Assembly: GCF_000168975.1 (NCBI RefSeq)
Contig: NZ_AAUW01000030.1
Coordinates: 1 to 62,357 of the forward strand
Direction: 5' to 3'
Length of the DNA stretch: 62,357 bases
Source of the DNA: Roseibium aggregatum IAM 12614
GTDB taxonomy: Bacteria > Pseudomonadota > Alphaproteobacteria > Rhizobiales > Stappiaceae
In this document: in pieces, positions 1-8,408 of the stretch
Layout of the letters: each line of letters starts with the position of its first letter
Numbering within the stretch: the stretch's first letter is position 1
Translations under genes and position numbers: made by a program
Notes under the pieces: generated by a model
Databases searched by the model: none
The model's input: the letters and a program-made list of their open reading frames with translations, nothing else
Told to the model about the DNA's origin: nothing

Positions 1-31
1 AGGGATCTCGTCACACGAGATCCCTTTTTTG
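1..31 (+). terminator. Rho-independent terminator
   Basis: A perfect 11-bp inverted repeat (AGGGATCTCGT, loop CAC, ACGAGATCCCT) is followed directly by TTTTTTG. It presumably ends a plus-strand transcript that begins before the window. Confidence 0.85.
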
Positions 32-296
32 TTGCGGACACACCTTTGCCGGCGGGTCAGAAACCGGATTGCAGTTCGTCAGTGGATTGAAACATCCGGT
101 TACAGGGTGTGAATCGCGTTGTCACAAGACTGACTTATTATACGCCTTATGGTCTGGCGGCGAAGTAATTTGCCGGCGAACCGGTCGCCGCTGATCAGGC
201 AAAGTGGCGGCAAATCGAGATGCCGGGGCCTTGCCTTTCGTTTCCCGGAATTCACTACCGCAGGCCGGTTTCGGTCCCCAGCAGGAATGTCGCTCA

Positions 297-1070
297 ATGG
301 CCGTCACTCGCACTCTCGAAACGCTCTTCGATCTGAGGAAGCCCGCCGTCAAGACCAACAAGGTGCTTGTGGTCGGGGTCAGTTCCAAGCGCTCGCTTGG
401 CCTGGCAATCGGTGAGCACATGCATCAAAACGGCTGGGAAACCGTTCTGACGTCGCGCCGGCCTGAAAAGCTGGCTGCGAAGACACCGCATCACGACATC
501 CGTTTTCTGGACTATCCGCACTCCATCGATGCGATCGACGATCTGACCGACCTCACGGGAATGGTCTTCTGCCTTGCCAAGACCGACGTGACCGAGGCCG
601 GGCAGGGCGGGCTTCTGGGCACGAGCGAAGAGAATTTTCTGAAGACGATCAGCACCAGTTGTTATGCCTTCATTGCCCTTGTACGCGAGGTGCAGCGGCG
701 CAACCCGAATCTCCGGTCTGTTGTCGCGCTGACCTTTCTGGGCGGTGAGCGGGTGGTTCCCGGTTATGAGGTTCTTGGCGTCGCCAAGGCAGCCCTTGAG
801 CATTCCGTCCGGGCGCTGGCTTCGGAGCTGGGGCATGAGAACGTGCGTGTGAACGGGGTTTCCGCCGGCGCTGTCCCGACCACGTCGTCGCGAGTGCTGC
901 CCGATTTTCGCAAGGTCCATGAGGTTCTGTCGCGCCAGTCGTTCCTGCGCCGGGGCGTTACCGCAGAGGAAGTCGCCGGAGCGACAGCTTATCTGCTCAG
1001 CGACGTGTCCGGCGGCATGACGGGTGAAATCCTGCAGGTCAACGGCGGATTGCGTCACACGGTGCTGTAA
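297..1070 (+). CDS. FabI-like enoyl-ACP reductase / SDR family oxidoreductase
   Basis: Classical Rossmann-fold reductase. The N-terminal nucleotide motif GVSSKRSLGLAIG resembles the GVANxxSIAxGIA signature of FabI rather than the TGxxxGIG of ordinary SDRs. The Tyr-x6-Lys spacing in YEVLGVAK is also the FabI arrangement, followed by VRVNGVSAGAV. Cytosolic NAD(P)H-dependent reduction, possibly of an enoyl thioester, is inferred. The ATG at 297 has AGGAA about nine bases upstream and gives 257 residues, the usual FabI length. An in-frame ATG at 204 would add an unconserved 31-residue extension. It stands alone, so it may be a FabI paralogue rather than the main fatty-acid enzyme. Confidence 0.7.
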   Translation: MAVTRTLETLFDLRKPAVKTNKVLVVGVSSKRSLGLAIGEHMHQNGWETVLTSRRPEKLAAKTPHHDIRFLDYPHSIDAIDDLTDLTGMVFCLAKTDVTEAGQGGLLGTSEENFLKTISTSCYAFIALVREVQRRNPNLRSVVALTFLGGERVVPGYEVLGVAKAALEHSVRALASELGHENVRVNGVSAGAVPTTSSRVLPDFRKVHEVLSRQSFLRRGVTAEEVAGATAYLLSDVSGGMTGEILQVNGGLRHTVL

Positions 1071-1424
1071 CGGCCCCGTCCCGTTTCGCGCTGTGTGCAG
1101 CAGTCGCGGACCGGGGTTGCTTCTTCCTTGTAACCTTCATGAGATTACGGCCGCCACCGCGTGCGGAGCGGCCTTGTCACGCCCAAATACTCTCCAGGAC
1201 CGACGGTCAGACCAAAAGACCAGGGCATATAAACCCGCAGCGCACAAAATTAATGCATACTTTCTTGTACGTTTTTATTAGATCTTTAGACTAACACCGT
1301 CATTACACGGTCCATGGTTCGGCGGGCTCGACGACCGGAACCTTCCAAAACAAAAAGCGCATTTCAGGAAGTGTGGAACGCTCGGCAGCGAATGCCTGAA
1401 CTATTTTTATTCGCTCTGCCGGAG
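1071..1424 (+). other. Intergenic region, AT-rich, probable promoter of the GGDEF gene
   Basis: No convincing gene. The last 150 bases are distinctly AT-rich. TTGTAC (1265-1270) and TAGACT (1287-1292), 16 bases apart, are a possible promoter for the downstream diguanylate cyclase gene, but the match is only approximate. Confidence 0.35.
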
Positions 1425-2863
1425 ATGGAGAATGCTGTGGTCGCAAATTTATGCAGAAAGGGTGGTATCCTGGACCGCATCGCACGGTTCGACCTCTGCG
1501 TACCGCTGTTGCTGGGCCTTGTCGTTTTCCTGATCTGCCTCTTTGGTATTCTGACGCGACCTGTAGGCTTTCTCGCTGCGATCTGGCCAGCCAACGCGGT
1601 TCTCCTCGGCCTGATGATACGCCTGCCGAATTCGGCCGGATGGCAGGGCTGGTTTGCCGCTGCCGCCGCCTATCTGGCTGCGGACCTGTTGGCCGGGTCG
1701 ACGCTGGAAAAGTCGGTTCTCCTGAATGCCGCCAACATGGCTGGGGTGGTTGCCGGATATCAGGTCTACAAGTGTTTGCCCGCTGCTTCCAGCCGGCTGC
1801 AACACCCGGTTTCTCTCATTCATCTTGCGATGGCCTCGGCAATAGCTTCATCCGTCGCAGGGATCGTCGGAGGCATTGCAAATCCGGTCCTGTTCGGTGG
1901 GAGTGTCTTTCGGGATGGATCTTCTGGTCGACCACCGAGTTGGTCAATTACATCTCTTTCCTGCCGGTCGTGCTCTCCGCTCCGAAACTGGATGGGACTC
2001 ATACCGATTTTCCCGCGCGGATCAGGCAGTTCTGGCAGGAAAAATGGGCGCCTCTGATTTTGCTTCTGGTGTCCTGCATCGCAGGAACGCTTGTCGGCGG
2101 ACCTGGCGCCATCGCCTTTCCGGTCCCGGCGCTATTGTGGTGCGGTCTCGTCTATCCGGTGTTCCCGACCACCATCCTTACGCTCTGCATCGGCGTCTGG
2201 GGGCTGGTCATCCTTTCAAATGGGCTCGGCGACAGCGCATCGCTTCAGCTCGACGTGATGACGCTGGTCTCGATCCGTCTCGGCATTTCCCTCGTTGCGC
2301 TGGCCCCAATCATGCTGTCCTGTGTGACGCAAAACCGGAATGCCCTGGTGGGCCGTCTGCAATACCTTGCCACCCACGATCAGCTTACGAACGTGCTGAA
2401 CCGGAACGCCTTCCGGGAAGAGGCCGCCCGCAGGCTTGCTCTCGGGACAAGCGGCTTTGCCCTGCTGATGGTCGATCTCGATGATTTCAAGGCGGTCAAC
2501 GACACCCACGGACATGCCACCGGTGACACCGTGCTGGTCAATTTCGTCCACCGGGTGAAAAACACCCTGCCGCCTGGAAGTCTTCTTGGCCGCATGGGCG
2601 GTGAGGAATTTGCCGTCTTGATCCCGGACTGCCGGCAGGTGGATGCCGTGGCCGAAGCGGAAAATATCCGTCAAAGCGTCGGGACTGAGCCGGTTCCGGC
2701 TGGAGACGGCAAGGAAGTTCGGGTCACCGCAAGCCTCGGCGTTGTTGCTGTCGAGCACGGTGACGCAGACAGTCTGGACACACTGCTGGCCGAGGCAGAC
2801 CGGCTTTGTTATCTGGCAAAGAAACGCGGCCGCAACCGCGTGGAAGCCATTGAAGAGACGTGA
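1425..2863 (+). pseudogene. MASE1-type membrane sensor diguanylate cyclase (GGDEF), frameshifted
   Basis: Two overlapping frames together make one protein. The first frame (to about 1916) encodes hydrophobic helices of a MASE1-like membrane sensor, including IWPANAVLLGLM. From about 1916 the reading continues one frame back with WIFWSTTELVNYISFLPVVL, more membrane segments, and a full GGDEF domain: DQLTNVLNR, MVDLDDFKAVND, catalytic GGEEF near 2600, and the closing LAKKRGRNR. A one-base loss around 1911-1920 explains the break. The domain residues for making cyclic di-GMP from two GTP are intact, so the lesion may be recent or a sequencing error. The start is uncertain: ATG 1425, or GTG 1437 with GGAG six bases upstream. 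No partner gene is adjacent. Confidence 0.75.
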
Positions 2864-2882
2864 AGCTTCCAGCCTGGCTGCG

Positions 2883-3494
2883 TCAATCTTCTTTCTTTCC
2901 GGTCAGATAGCGCAACTGCGGAAAGATCTCTTCCAGCGCCGGGTCCCGTCCGGTTTCCGCATTGGCGGTGTAGAACTGCCGATTGGCCTTCAGGTTGGCA
3001 TAGCCGTGGATGAAGGCCCACAGCATGGTTTCAACGGACGTCCGGTGCACCGGATTTTCGCAATTGTCCGCAAAGAGCCCTTCCGAGACTTCCCTTAGAA
3101 CCGCATAGGCTTCCTGGCTGGCCGGTTGAAGGTCCGGATAGATATCGATCCGGCGTTCCATGGAAAACATCAGCCGGAACAGATGCGGGTTTTCTTCCAC
3201 GAAAGCGATGTAACCGCGTGCGCTGGCAAGGATCTGCGAGCGGGCGTCTTTCTCCGCGTCCGCCATGTGGCGGCGCATCGTCCCGGCAAACTGCCTGAAG
3301 CCTTCCGTTGCGATGGCAGCCTGGAGAACGGCGAGATTGGCGAAGTGGTTCTTCGGCGCTCCGTGCGACACGCCGGCACGCGCAGCACAGGCCCGAAGCG
3401 ACAGGGCTTCCAGACCATCTTCACGCAGAATGTCCAGTCCAGCCTGGATCAGAGCCTCTTTCAGGTTGCCGTGATGATATTTCGGGTCGCTCAG
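2883..3494 (-). CDS. TetR/AcrR family transcriptional regulator with an apparent CTG start
   Basis: The frame can be read upstream of the first GTG (3371) into a complete TetR DNA-binding domain: YHHGNLKEALIQAGLDIL, then LSLRACAARAGVSHGAPKNHF, which is the typical helix-turn-helix with a Tyr/His-Phe end. The GTG-initiated form would lack half of this domain. No ATG, GTG or TTG lies upstream of it in frame. A CTG at 3494 sits seven bases after GGAG (3502-3505), so CTG is the best start. The C-terminal half (FMFSMERRID-type ligand pocket) is of the WHG class. It is divergent from the OmpV/MipA gene at 3601, and shared operators lie between them, so autoregulation and control of that gene are likely. 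Confidence 0.8.
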   Translation of the reverse strand: MSDPKYHHGNLKEALIQAGLDILREDGLEALSLRACAARAGVSHGAPKNHFANLAVLQAAIATEGFRQFAGTMRRHMADAEKDARSQILASARGYIAFVEENPHLFRLMFSMERRIDIYPDLQPASQEAYAVLREVSEGLFADNCENPVHRTSVETMLWAFIHGYANLKANRQFYTANAETGRDPALEEIFPQLRYLTGKKED

Positions 3495-3510
3495 CTTCTT
3501 ACTCCAAAGT

Positions 3511-3570
3511 AGACACTGTCAACATTTTCGTTGACGGCACGGAATTCGATATATAGACAGTGACAACATT
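3511..3570. promoter_or_regulatory. Candidate TetR operators in the divergent promoter
   Basis: An inverted repeat GTCAAC-N6-GTTGAC spans 3518-3535. A 16-base element at 3511-3526 recurs at 3555-3570 with two mismatches (AGACACTGTCAACATT versus AGACAGTGACAACATT), 44 bases apart. Both lie between the divergent TetR and OmpV/MipA genes, where a local repressor would bind. Confidence 0.55.
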
Positions 3571-3600
3571 GCTGGGGTCGCAATGCAGAAGGGTTGTCTT

Positions 3601-4395
3601 ATGTCGTCTAAGTGTTATGTGCGGGCTAGCCTCCTTGCAAGTCTCGCCCTTGCCGCAGCTCCGGCCAGGGGGGAGGAGCAGACGGACTGGAGCGTCCTGG
3701 TCGGCGCCGGCCCCTTCTTTGGTCCGGAGTATCTGGGCTCAAAGGATTATGGGTTTGTACCCGGCATCATCGCGTCGGTGCAAAAAGGGCCGTATTTCGT
3801 CAAGTTCAACGGCTTGACGGCAACCGCCAACGTGCTGCCGTTCGAGAGCGTTTATGCCGGTCCCCTGATTGGCTACGGCAGCGGCCGTAAGGATGTGTCC
3901 GACAAGGTCGTCGACAAACTTCCGGATGTGGACGAGGAACTTTGGGTCGGGGCCTCGGTTGGCGGCGGCTACGCCGGTCTGCTGCTGGATCGCGACTCGC
4001 TCGGGGCCAGTGTCGACATCGCCCACGACGTCATCGGCGACAGCGGCACCACGGCAACCTTCAGTCTGGGCTATGAAATCAATGCCACACAGCGGTTGGC
4101 TTTTGGCCTCGATGTGTCGACGACCTTCGTCGACGGGGCCTATGCCGATGCCTATTATTCCGTGACCGCAAAGGGCGCGGCCGCAAGCGGCCTGAAGGAA
4201 TACAAGGCCGACGCCGGTTTCCGTGACGTGAGCGTGGATGTGTCCTCAAGGTTCGCGGTTACCGAACATTGGGGCGTCGGCGGTCTTGTTGGCGGCTCGG
4301 TGCTTCTCGGCAGCATGGCCGACAGCCCGATTGTCGAAGACCGGGGCGAAGCACTGAGCGGCCATGGCGGCCTGTTTCTCTGGTACAAGTTCTGA
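3601..4395 (+). CDS. MipA/OmpV family outer-membrane protein
   Basis: A Sec signal peptide (MSSKCYVRASLLASLALAAAP, cleaved near ARG/EE) precedes an alternating, glycine- and aromatic-rich beta-barrel sequence ending in WYKF, a typical outer-membrane C-terminal Phe. VGAGPFFGPEYLGSKDY near the mature N-terminus is characteristic of MipA/OmpV proteins, which act as scaffold or porin-like barrels. The ATG at 3601 is chosen because AAGGG lies eight bases upstream and it opens directly into the signal peptide. An in-frame ATG at 3583 exists. Probably controlled by the divergent TetR regulator. Confidence 0.8.
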   Translation: MSSKCYVRASLLASLALAAAPARGEEQTDWSVLVGAGPFFGPEYLGSKDYGFVPGIIASVQKGPYFVKFNGLTATANVLPFESVYAGPLIGYGSGRKDVSDKVVDKLPDVDEELWVGASVGGGYAGLLLDRDSLGASVDIAHDVIGDSGTTATFSLGYEINATQRLAFGLDVSTTFVDGAYADAYYSVTAKGAAASGLKEYKADAGFRDVSVDVSSRFAVTEHWGVGGLVGGSVLLGSMADSPIVEDRGEALSGHGGLFLWYKF

Positions 4396-4419
4396 CCGCC
4401 AGCGGGCAGGGCTCACCGT

Positions 4420-4821
4420 TCACTGACGGAAAAGCTGTGCCAGCACAAACCCCGGAAAGATCAGCAGCGGTGCCAGCGTCAGGATCATGCCGATGGCGCG
4501 GCCGATGCCGAAACCGGACGTGACAAGCGTGCCGTAATGCAGAATACGGCCGACCAGCAAGGCGCCGCCGACGGACCAGAGCAACACCCCTGGTGCTCCG
4601 GCAAGTTCCGCGGCGCCCATGGCCAGCAGGCACATCGGCGCGGTTTCCGTAAAATTGCCATGCGCCCGCATGCGCTTCAGCAGGGTTCCATCACCTCCAT
4701 CCATAAACTGGATACCGCTTTTGGCTCGCCGGAGGCCGACGGCCACGGTCATAGGCACCTGCAGCAAGGCAAACACAGCAACAAAGAGAGCCGTCACCGG
4801 CAGAAAAATCATCGCTTGCAT
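4420..4821 (-). CDS. MAPEG family membrane protein
   Basis: 133 residues with four predicted membrane helices. The family hallmark RAHGNFTETAP follows the first helix and a polar loop, and the central part contains GRILHYG. MAPEG proteins are inner-membrane enzymes often linked to glutathione conjugation. In bacteria the substrate is usually unknown and nothing here defines it. The gene is convergent with the OmpV/MipA gene (25-base gap) and downstream of the VOC gene on the same strand. Confidence 0.85.
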   Translation of the reverse strand: MQAMIFLPVTALFVAVFALLQVPMTVAVGLRRAKSGIQFMDGGDGTLLKRMRAHGNFTETAPMCLLAMGAAELAGAPGVLLWSVGGALLVGRILHYGTLVTSGFGIGRAIGMILTLAPLLIFPGFVLAQLFRQ

Positions 4822-4867
4822 AAGGGAATTCCTTCGAGAAAGTCCTGTCGAAAGACGGACGCGGGTT

Positions 4868-4902
4868 GCTCGCCTCAGGCGAGCCCCGGCGTAAGGCCGG
4901 GG
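4868..4902. other. Two adjacent hairpins after the VOC gene
   Basis: GCTCGCC-TCA-GGCGAGC (4868-4884) and CCCCGGC-GTAAG-GCCGGGG (4884-4902) lie back to back between the VOC gene and the MAPEG gene. No T-tract follows in either direction, so they may be transcript 3' structures rather than strict terminators. Confidence 0.4.
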
Positions 4903-4944
4903 CGGCTGAGGGGTTGAACGTCATGTGCCAATCGCCAGGCGCTT

Positions 4945-5328
4945 TCACGCGTTGGCGGGCTCACTGTATTTGATCATCGCGATGACACCGCCGAGCGGGT
5001 CGATGATTGTCGCCATGCGGCCGACGTTCGGAATGTCCATCGGTTCCATCGCCACCGTTGCTCCGAGCCCGCGCGCCTTTTCGACACGCGCATCGACATT
5101 GTCGACCGTCACGTAGGGCAGCCAGCGCGGGCTGTCGGTTTCCATCGCAGGAAAGCCGCCAATCATCTCGTCATTGTTCAGGATCATCGTGTAGGGGCCG
5201 ACACCCACATCCACGGTTTTCGTTTCCCAGCCGAGCAGGTCGGAATAGAAGGCCTGCGCCTTGGCGCCGTCAGCGCAGTGAAGTTCCATCCAGCTGAATG
5301 CGCCATGGGTTTGCGACGGAGTGCTCAT
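4945..5328 (-). CDS. VOC family (glyoxalase/bleomycin-resistance-like) protein
   Basis: Two beta-alpha-beta-beta-beta halves of a vicinal-oxygen-chelate fold. Features include FSWMELHCADGAKAQAFYSDLLGW at the start and the closing MATIIDPLGGVIAMIKY. This type often carries metal ligands at the His and Glu of the two halves; its substrate cannot be read from sequence. Translation from ATG 5328 has GAGG nine bases upstream and starts MSTPSQTHG, so the longer form from 5358 is not needed. It lies 140 bases downstream of the ECF42 sigma gene on the same strand. Co-regulation is possible but not shown. Confidence 0.75.
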   Translation of the reverse strand: MSTPSQTHGAFSWMELHCADGAKAQAFYSDLLGWETKTVDVGVGPYTMILNNDEMIGGFPAMETDSPRWLPYVTVDNVDARVEKARGLGATVAMEPMDIPNVGRMATIIDPLGGVIAMIKYSEPANA

Positions 5329-5469
5329 GTCTTTCGTCCTCATCGTTGAACAGTTCACCTGGTCGAGCCAGGTGATCAGAGGACGGTGGGGAAGGGAGAG
5401 ATCCGACAGGAGCTGGAAAAAAATCTTCTGGGCATATTGGGTCTCAGGCTTCGATAGCTGGAGACGTGG

Positions 5470-6714
5470 TCACTTTCGTGAAAGACCGCTCATCTTCTCG
5501 AGGATGTGGGCGCGGTCGACATCGGTTCCGGCAAAGTCCAGCGCGGTCCGAAAGGCCACCTGAGCCTCTTCATATCGGCCGAGGTCTTCCAGAAACGTGG
5601 CGCGCACAACATGGAAATTCGGGTAGCGCTCCAGAGAGCTGGAAAGCTTTTCCAGGCTGCCCAATGCCTCCTGCGAACCTTTCAGCTTCGCCTGGACCAC
5701 GGCGCGGTTGAGTGCGACAACAGGCGAAGGTCGGATGTGTTGCAGTGCCCTGTAAAGCCGGTCGATCTCCGCCCAGTCGGTCTGAGCATAGGTGGCCGCC
5801 TGGGTGTGCGTGGCGGCGATGGCCGCCTCGATCTGAAAGGGTCCGGGCCGGGCCTTGCGCAGGGCGGCTTCAAGAAGAACGTTGCCCTCCGCGATCAGTG
5901 TCTGGTCCCAGAGCGAACGGTCCTGATCTTCCAGCGTGATGGCGCTGCCGCTCTCGCTGAGCCGCGCGCTGCGGCGGGAATGCTGGATCAGGCACAGGGC
6001 AAGCAACCCGCGCAGTTCCGGCTCTTCGGGAAAAAGCCGGACGATCAGTCGGGCAAGACGGATCGTTTCCTCGCACAGCGGCTCACGGATCAGGTGCTCA
6101 CCCTGCGAAGCGCAATAGCCTTCGTTGAAGATCAGATAGATGGCATTGGCAACCGCTGAAAGCCGTTCGGAACGGGCGGTCCTGTCCGGCTCTTCATAGG
6201 TGAGGTTCGCCGCCTGCAGCCGCTTCTTGGCCCGCGTGATGCGCTGTTCCATGGTCTTGGGCTGGACAAGGAACGCACGGGCAATTTCCTCTACCGTGAG
6301 ACCGGCAACGACTTTCAGCGAAAGGGCAATCTGCTGGTCCCGGCGCAGCACCGGGTGACAGCAGGTAAACAGAAGGCGCAGAATGTCGTCCCGGTAGACA
6401 GCATGATCCAGCGACTGGGTCAGGTCATCTTCCGGATGAGGGCCCTTTGAAAGCGGGGCGAGATCGTCCGGTGCCGTGAGCGTTTCCCTCTTGCGTTTGC
6501 GCAAGGCGTCGACACCGGCATTGCGTCCTGCGACGATCAGCCAGGAAACGGGATCGCCCGGCATATGGTCGGGTGACCAGGCCTTGAGGGCTCTGAGCGA
6601 GGCCTCCTGAAACGCGTCCTCGGCAAGGTCGATGTCGCCGAAGACGCGGTTGAGAGCCGCCAGCACACGCGGGCGGGCCGCCCTAAGATGCGTTGATAAC
6701 CAGGCGCTCGGCAT
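5470..6714 (-). CDS. ECF42-type RNA polymerase sigma factor with C-terminal TPR-like extension
   Basis: A sigma-70 region 2 (LAEDAFQEASLRALKAW) and region 4 (VEEIARAFLVQPKTMEQRITRAKKRL) occupy about the first 190 residues. A roughly 220-residue helical extension follows (IFNEGYCAS, LIQHSRR, RALQHIRPSPVVALNRAV), which is the ECF42 architecture. In that group the extension replaces an anti-sigma factor in controlling activity. ATG 6714 is chosen because a start at 6768 would place half of the N-terminus inside the preceding gene. Even so it overlaps the DGPF gene by 32 bases, implying translational coupling. The likely target is that same small operon. Confidence 0.85.
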   Translation of the reverse strand: MPSAWLSTHLRAARPRVLAALNRVFGDIDLAEDAFQEASLRALKAWSPDHMPGDPVSWLIVAGRNAGVDALRKRKRETLTAPDDLAPLSKGPHPEDDLTQSLDHAVYRDDILRLLFTCCHPVLRRDQQIALSLKVVAGLTVEEIARAFLVQPKTMEQRITRAKKRLQAANLTYEEPDRTARSERLSAVANAIYLIFNEGYCASQGEHLIREPLCEETIRLARLIVRLFPEEPELRGLLALCLIQHSRRSARLSESGSAITLEDQDRSLWDQTLIAEGNVLLEAALRKARPGPFQIEAAIAATHTQAATYAQTDWAEIDRLYRALQHIRPSPVVALNRAVVQAKLKGSQEALGSLEKLSSSLERYPNFHVVRATFLEDLGRYEEAQVAFRTALDFAGTDVDRAHILEKMSGLSRK

Positions 6715-7075
6715 TCTTGAAATCAGCTCCCTCGAAGAACTCCACCGGGCGGATTTCAATGCGGCCATGATCGAGCGGCAGGATCTTCACCGCCTCGATG
6801 GCCTCTTCCAGCGTCGGGCAGTCGATCAGGTAAAAGCCCATGAACTGCTCTTTCGTCTCCGCAAACGGGCCATCGGTAACAACAAAGTCGTCGTTGTTCT
6901 TGTTGACGGTGACGGACGTTCCCGTCGACATCAGTTTGGTGGCAGCGGCGAAGGACTTGTTTGTCTTGGTGTGTTCGTGAAAGGCGCCGTGTTTCTGATA
7001 GATGGTGGCAAGCTCTTCCGGTGGCAGAGCATCGATGAAATCTTCACTGGCATAAATCAATACGGAAAACAGCAT
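6683..7075 (-). CDS. YCII-related DGPF-domain protein
   Basis: 130 residues with the diagnostic DGPFAETKEQ motif and a YCII-like dimeric alpha-beta barrel, ending KILPLDHGRIEIRPVEFF. Such proteins are the constant genomic partners of ECF42 sigma factors; their biochemical role is unsettled. It is first in a two-gene operon and overlaps the sigma gene by 32 bases. The start is an ATG at 7075 preceded by GGAGGG-like sequence. Confidence 0.88.
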   Translation of the reverse strand: MLFSVLIYASEDFIDALPPEELATIYQKHGAFHEHTKTNKSFAAATKLMSTGTSVTVNKNNDDFVVTDGPFAETKEQFMGFYLIDCPTLEEAIEAVKILPLDHGRIEIRPVEFFEGADFKNAERLVINAS

Positions 7076-7239
7076 GTCGGTCCCTCCGGTTCCTTGGATT
7101 GATACCCGAGGAACGTTCAGGTGAGAGCTTAGCCGACAGCCGGACCAAAAAAAGAGAAAACTTGTCCGCCAGCCTCACCCCTGCTGCCCAAAAAAGGGGC
7201 AGGCGCTTGTCTCGTCAACGGACAGCTTTCAGCCAACGC

Positions 7240-8223
7240 CTATGCGTTGCCGATGAGAACACCTGCGGCAAAAACCAGTGAACCGCCAAGGACAACCTGA
7301 AAGGCGGCCCGCAGAAACGGTGTTTCCATGTAGCGGTTCTGGATCCAGGCAATCGCCCACAGTTCGATGAAAACGATGACGGCCGCGACGCTTGTTGCCG
7401 TCCAGAATTCGGGAATGAGATAGGGCAAAGCGTGGCCGAGACCGCCGAGCGCGGTCATGATGCCGGAGGCTAGGCCGCGCTTCAGCGGCGACCCGCGCCC
7501 GGACAACACGCCATCGTCATGGGCAGCTTCCGTAAAGCCCATGGAAATACCCGCCCCGACGGAGGCCGACAGGCCGACAAGGAAGGTCTGCCAGGTATCC
7601 TGCGTTGCAAACGCGGCGGCAAAGATCGGGGCCAGCGTCGACACGGACCCGTCCATCAGGCCGGCGAGGCCCGGTTGGACATAGGTCAGGATGAATTGCC
7701 GGCGTTCCGTCTGGCGCTCTTGCTCCTGTACGTCCTCAGGCGTGTGTTTTGCACCCAGGCGCTGGGCAAGGCTTTCGTGCCCCTTTTCGGCCATTGCAAG
7801 ATCGCCGAGAAGCTTGCGGGTTCCCGCGTCCGTCGTGCGCTTGGCAGCTTCGATGTAGAAACGGTAGGCCTGCGCCTCCATGTCTTCTGCCATCGCCCGG
7901 ACCTTTTCCAGCCCAAGCGGGCGCACGAGCCAGTCGGGCTTGCGGTCGTAGTAGCCACTGACGTGCTCGCGGCGAATGAGCGGAATCGTTTCGCCAAACC
8001 GGGCTCGGTGCTGTTCGATCAGCCGCCGCCTGTGCTGGTTTTCCTCTGCCGCCATGTCGTCGAAGACTTTGGCAGACTGCGGAAACTGCTCGCGCAGACC
8101 ATCGGCATAAGCCTTGTAGATGCGGGCATCGTCTTCTTCGGAGGAAATCGCAAGCGCCAGGATTTCCTGTTCGGAAAGGGAGGAGAAATCCCGCTTTCCA
8201 AATCTGAAAACACGTCCGAACAT
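7240..8223 (-). CDS. mbfA: Membrane-bound ferritin MbfA (ferritin-like plus VIT1-type exporter)
   Basis: The N-terminal half (about residues 15-165) is a ferritin-like four-helix domain with iron-ligand glutamates in SSEEDDARIY, AAEENQH, EDMEAQAYRFY and EKGHE. The C-terminal half (about 180-327) has five hydrophobic segments of the VIT1/CCC1 family, including PGLAGLMDGSVSTLAP and SVGAGISMGFTEA. In Agrobacterium and Bradyrhizobium this fusion exports iron and protects against iron and peroxide stress. ATG 8223 has GAGAGG five bases upstream. I did not find a clear Irr box in front of it. It lies downstream of the polyamine aminotransferase on the same strand, 185 bases away, and is unlikely to be co-functional. 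Confidence 0.88.
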   Translation of the reverse strand: MFGRVFRFGKRDFSSLSEQEILALAISSEEDDARIYKAYADGLREQFPQSAKVFDDMAAEENQHRRRLIEQHRARFGETIPLIRREHVSGYYDRKPDWLVRPLGLEKVRAMAEDMEAQAYRFYIEAAKRTTDAGTRKLLGDLAMAEKGHESLAQRLGAKHTPEDVQEQERQTERRQFILTYVQPGLAGLMDGSVSTLAPIFAAAFATQDTWQTFLVGLSASVGAGISMGFTEAAHDDGVLSGRGSPLKRGLASGIMTALGGLGHALPYLIPEFWTATSVAAVIVFIELWAIAWIQNRYMETPFLRAAFQVVLGGSLVFAAGVLIGNA

Positions 8224-8408
8224 CAATGCCTCTCACGATGGAATGCCATGGTGCGGGAGTTCCGCAATCGGCGCAGCAGAAATGGCCTGCCCTCAGTTGG
8301 ACTGGCCGCTGGCAGGTTATGTTCGGATGTTAGCAAATAAAGCAATGCCGAACCGGTGCCAAGATGACGCATGTTCCATCGTCATGGCAACCGGTCCGGC
8401 AAGAGTGG

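Noticed and set aside
8227..8408. An Irr box in front of mbfA.
   Set aside because: I looked for TTTAGAA-N3-TTCTAAA and found no acceptable match in this interval.
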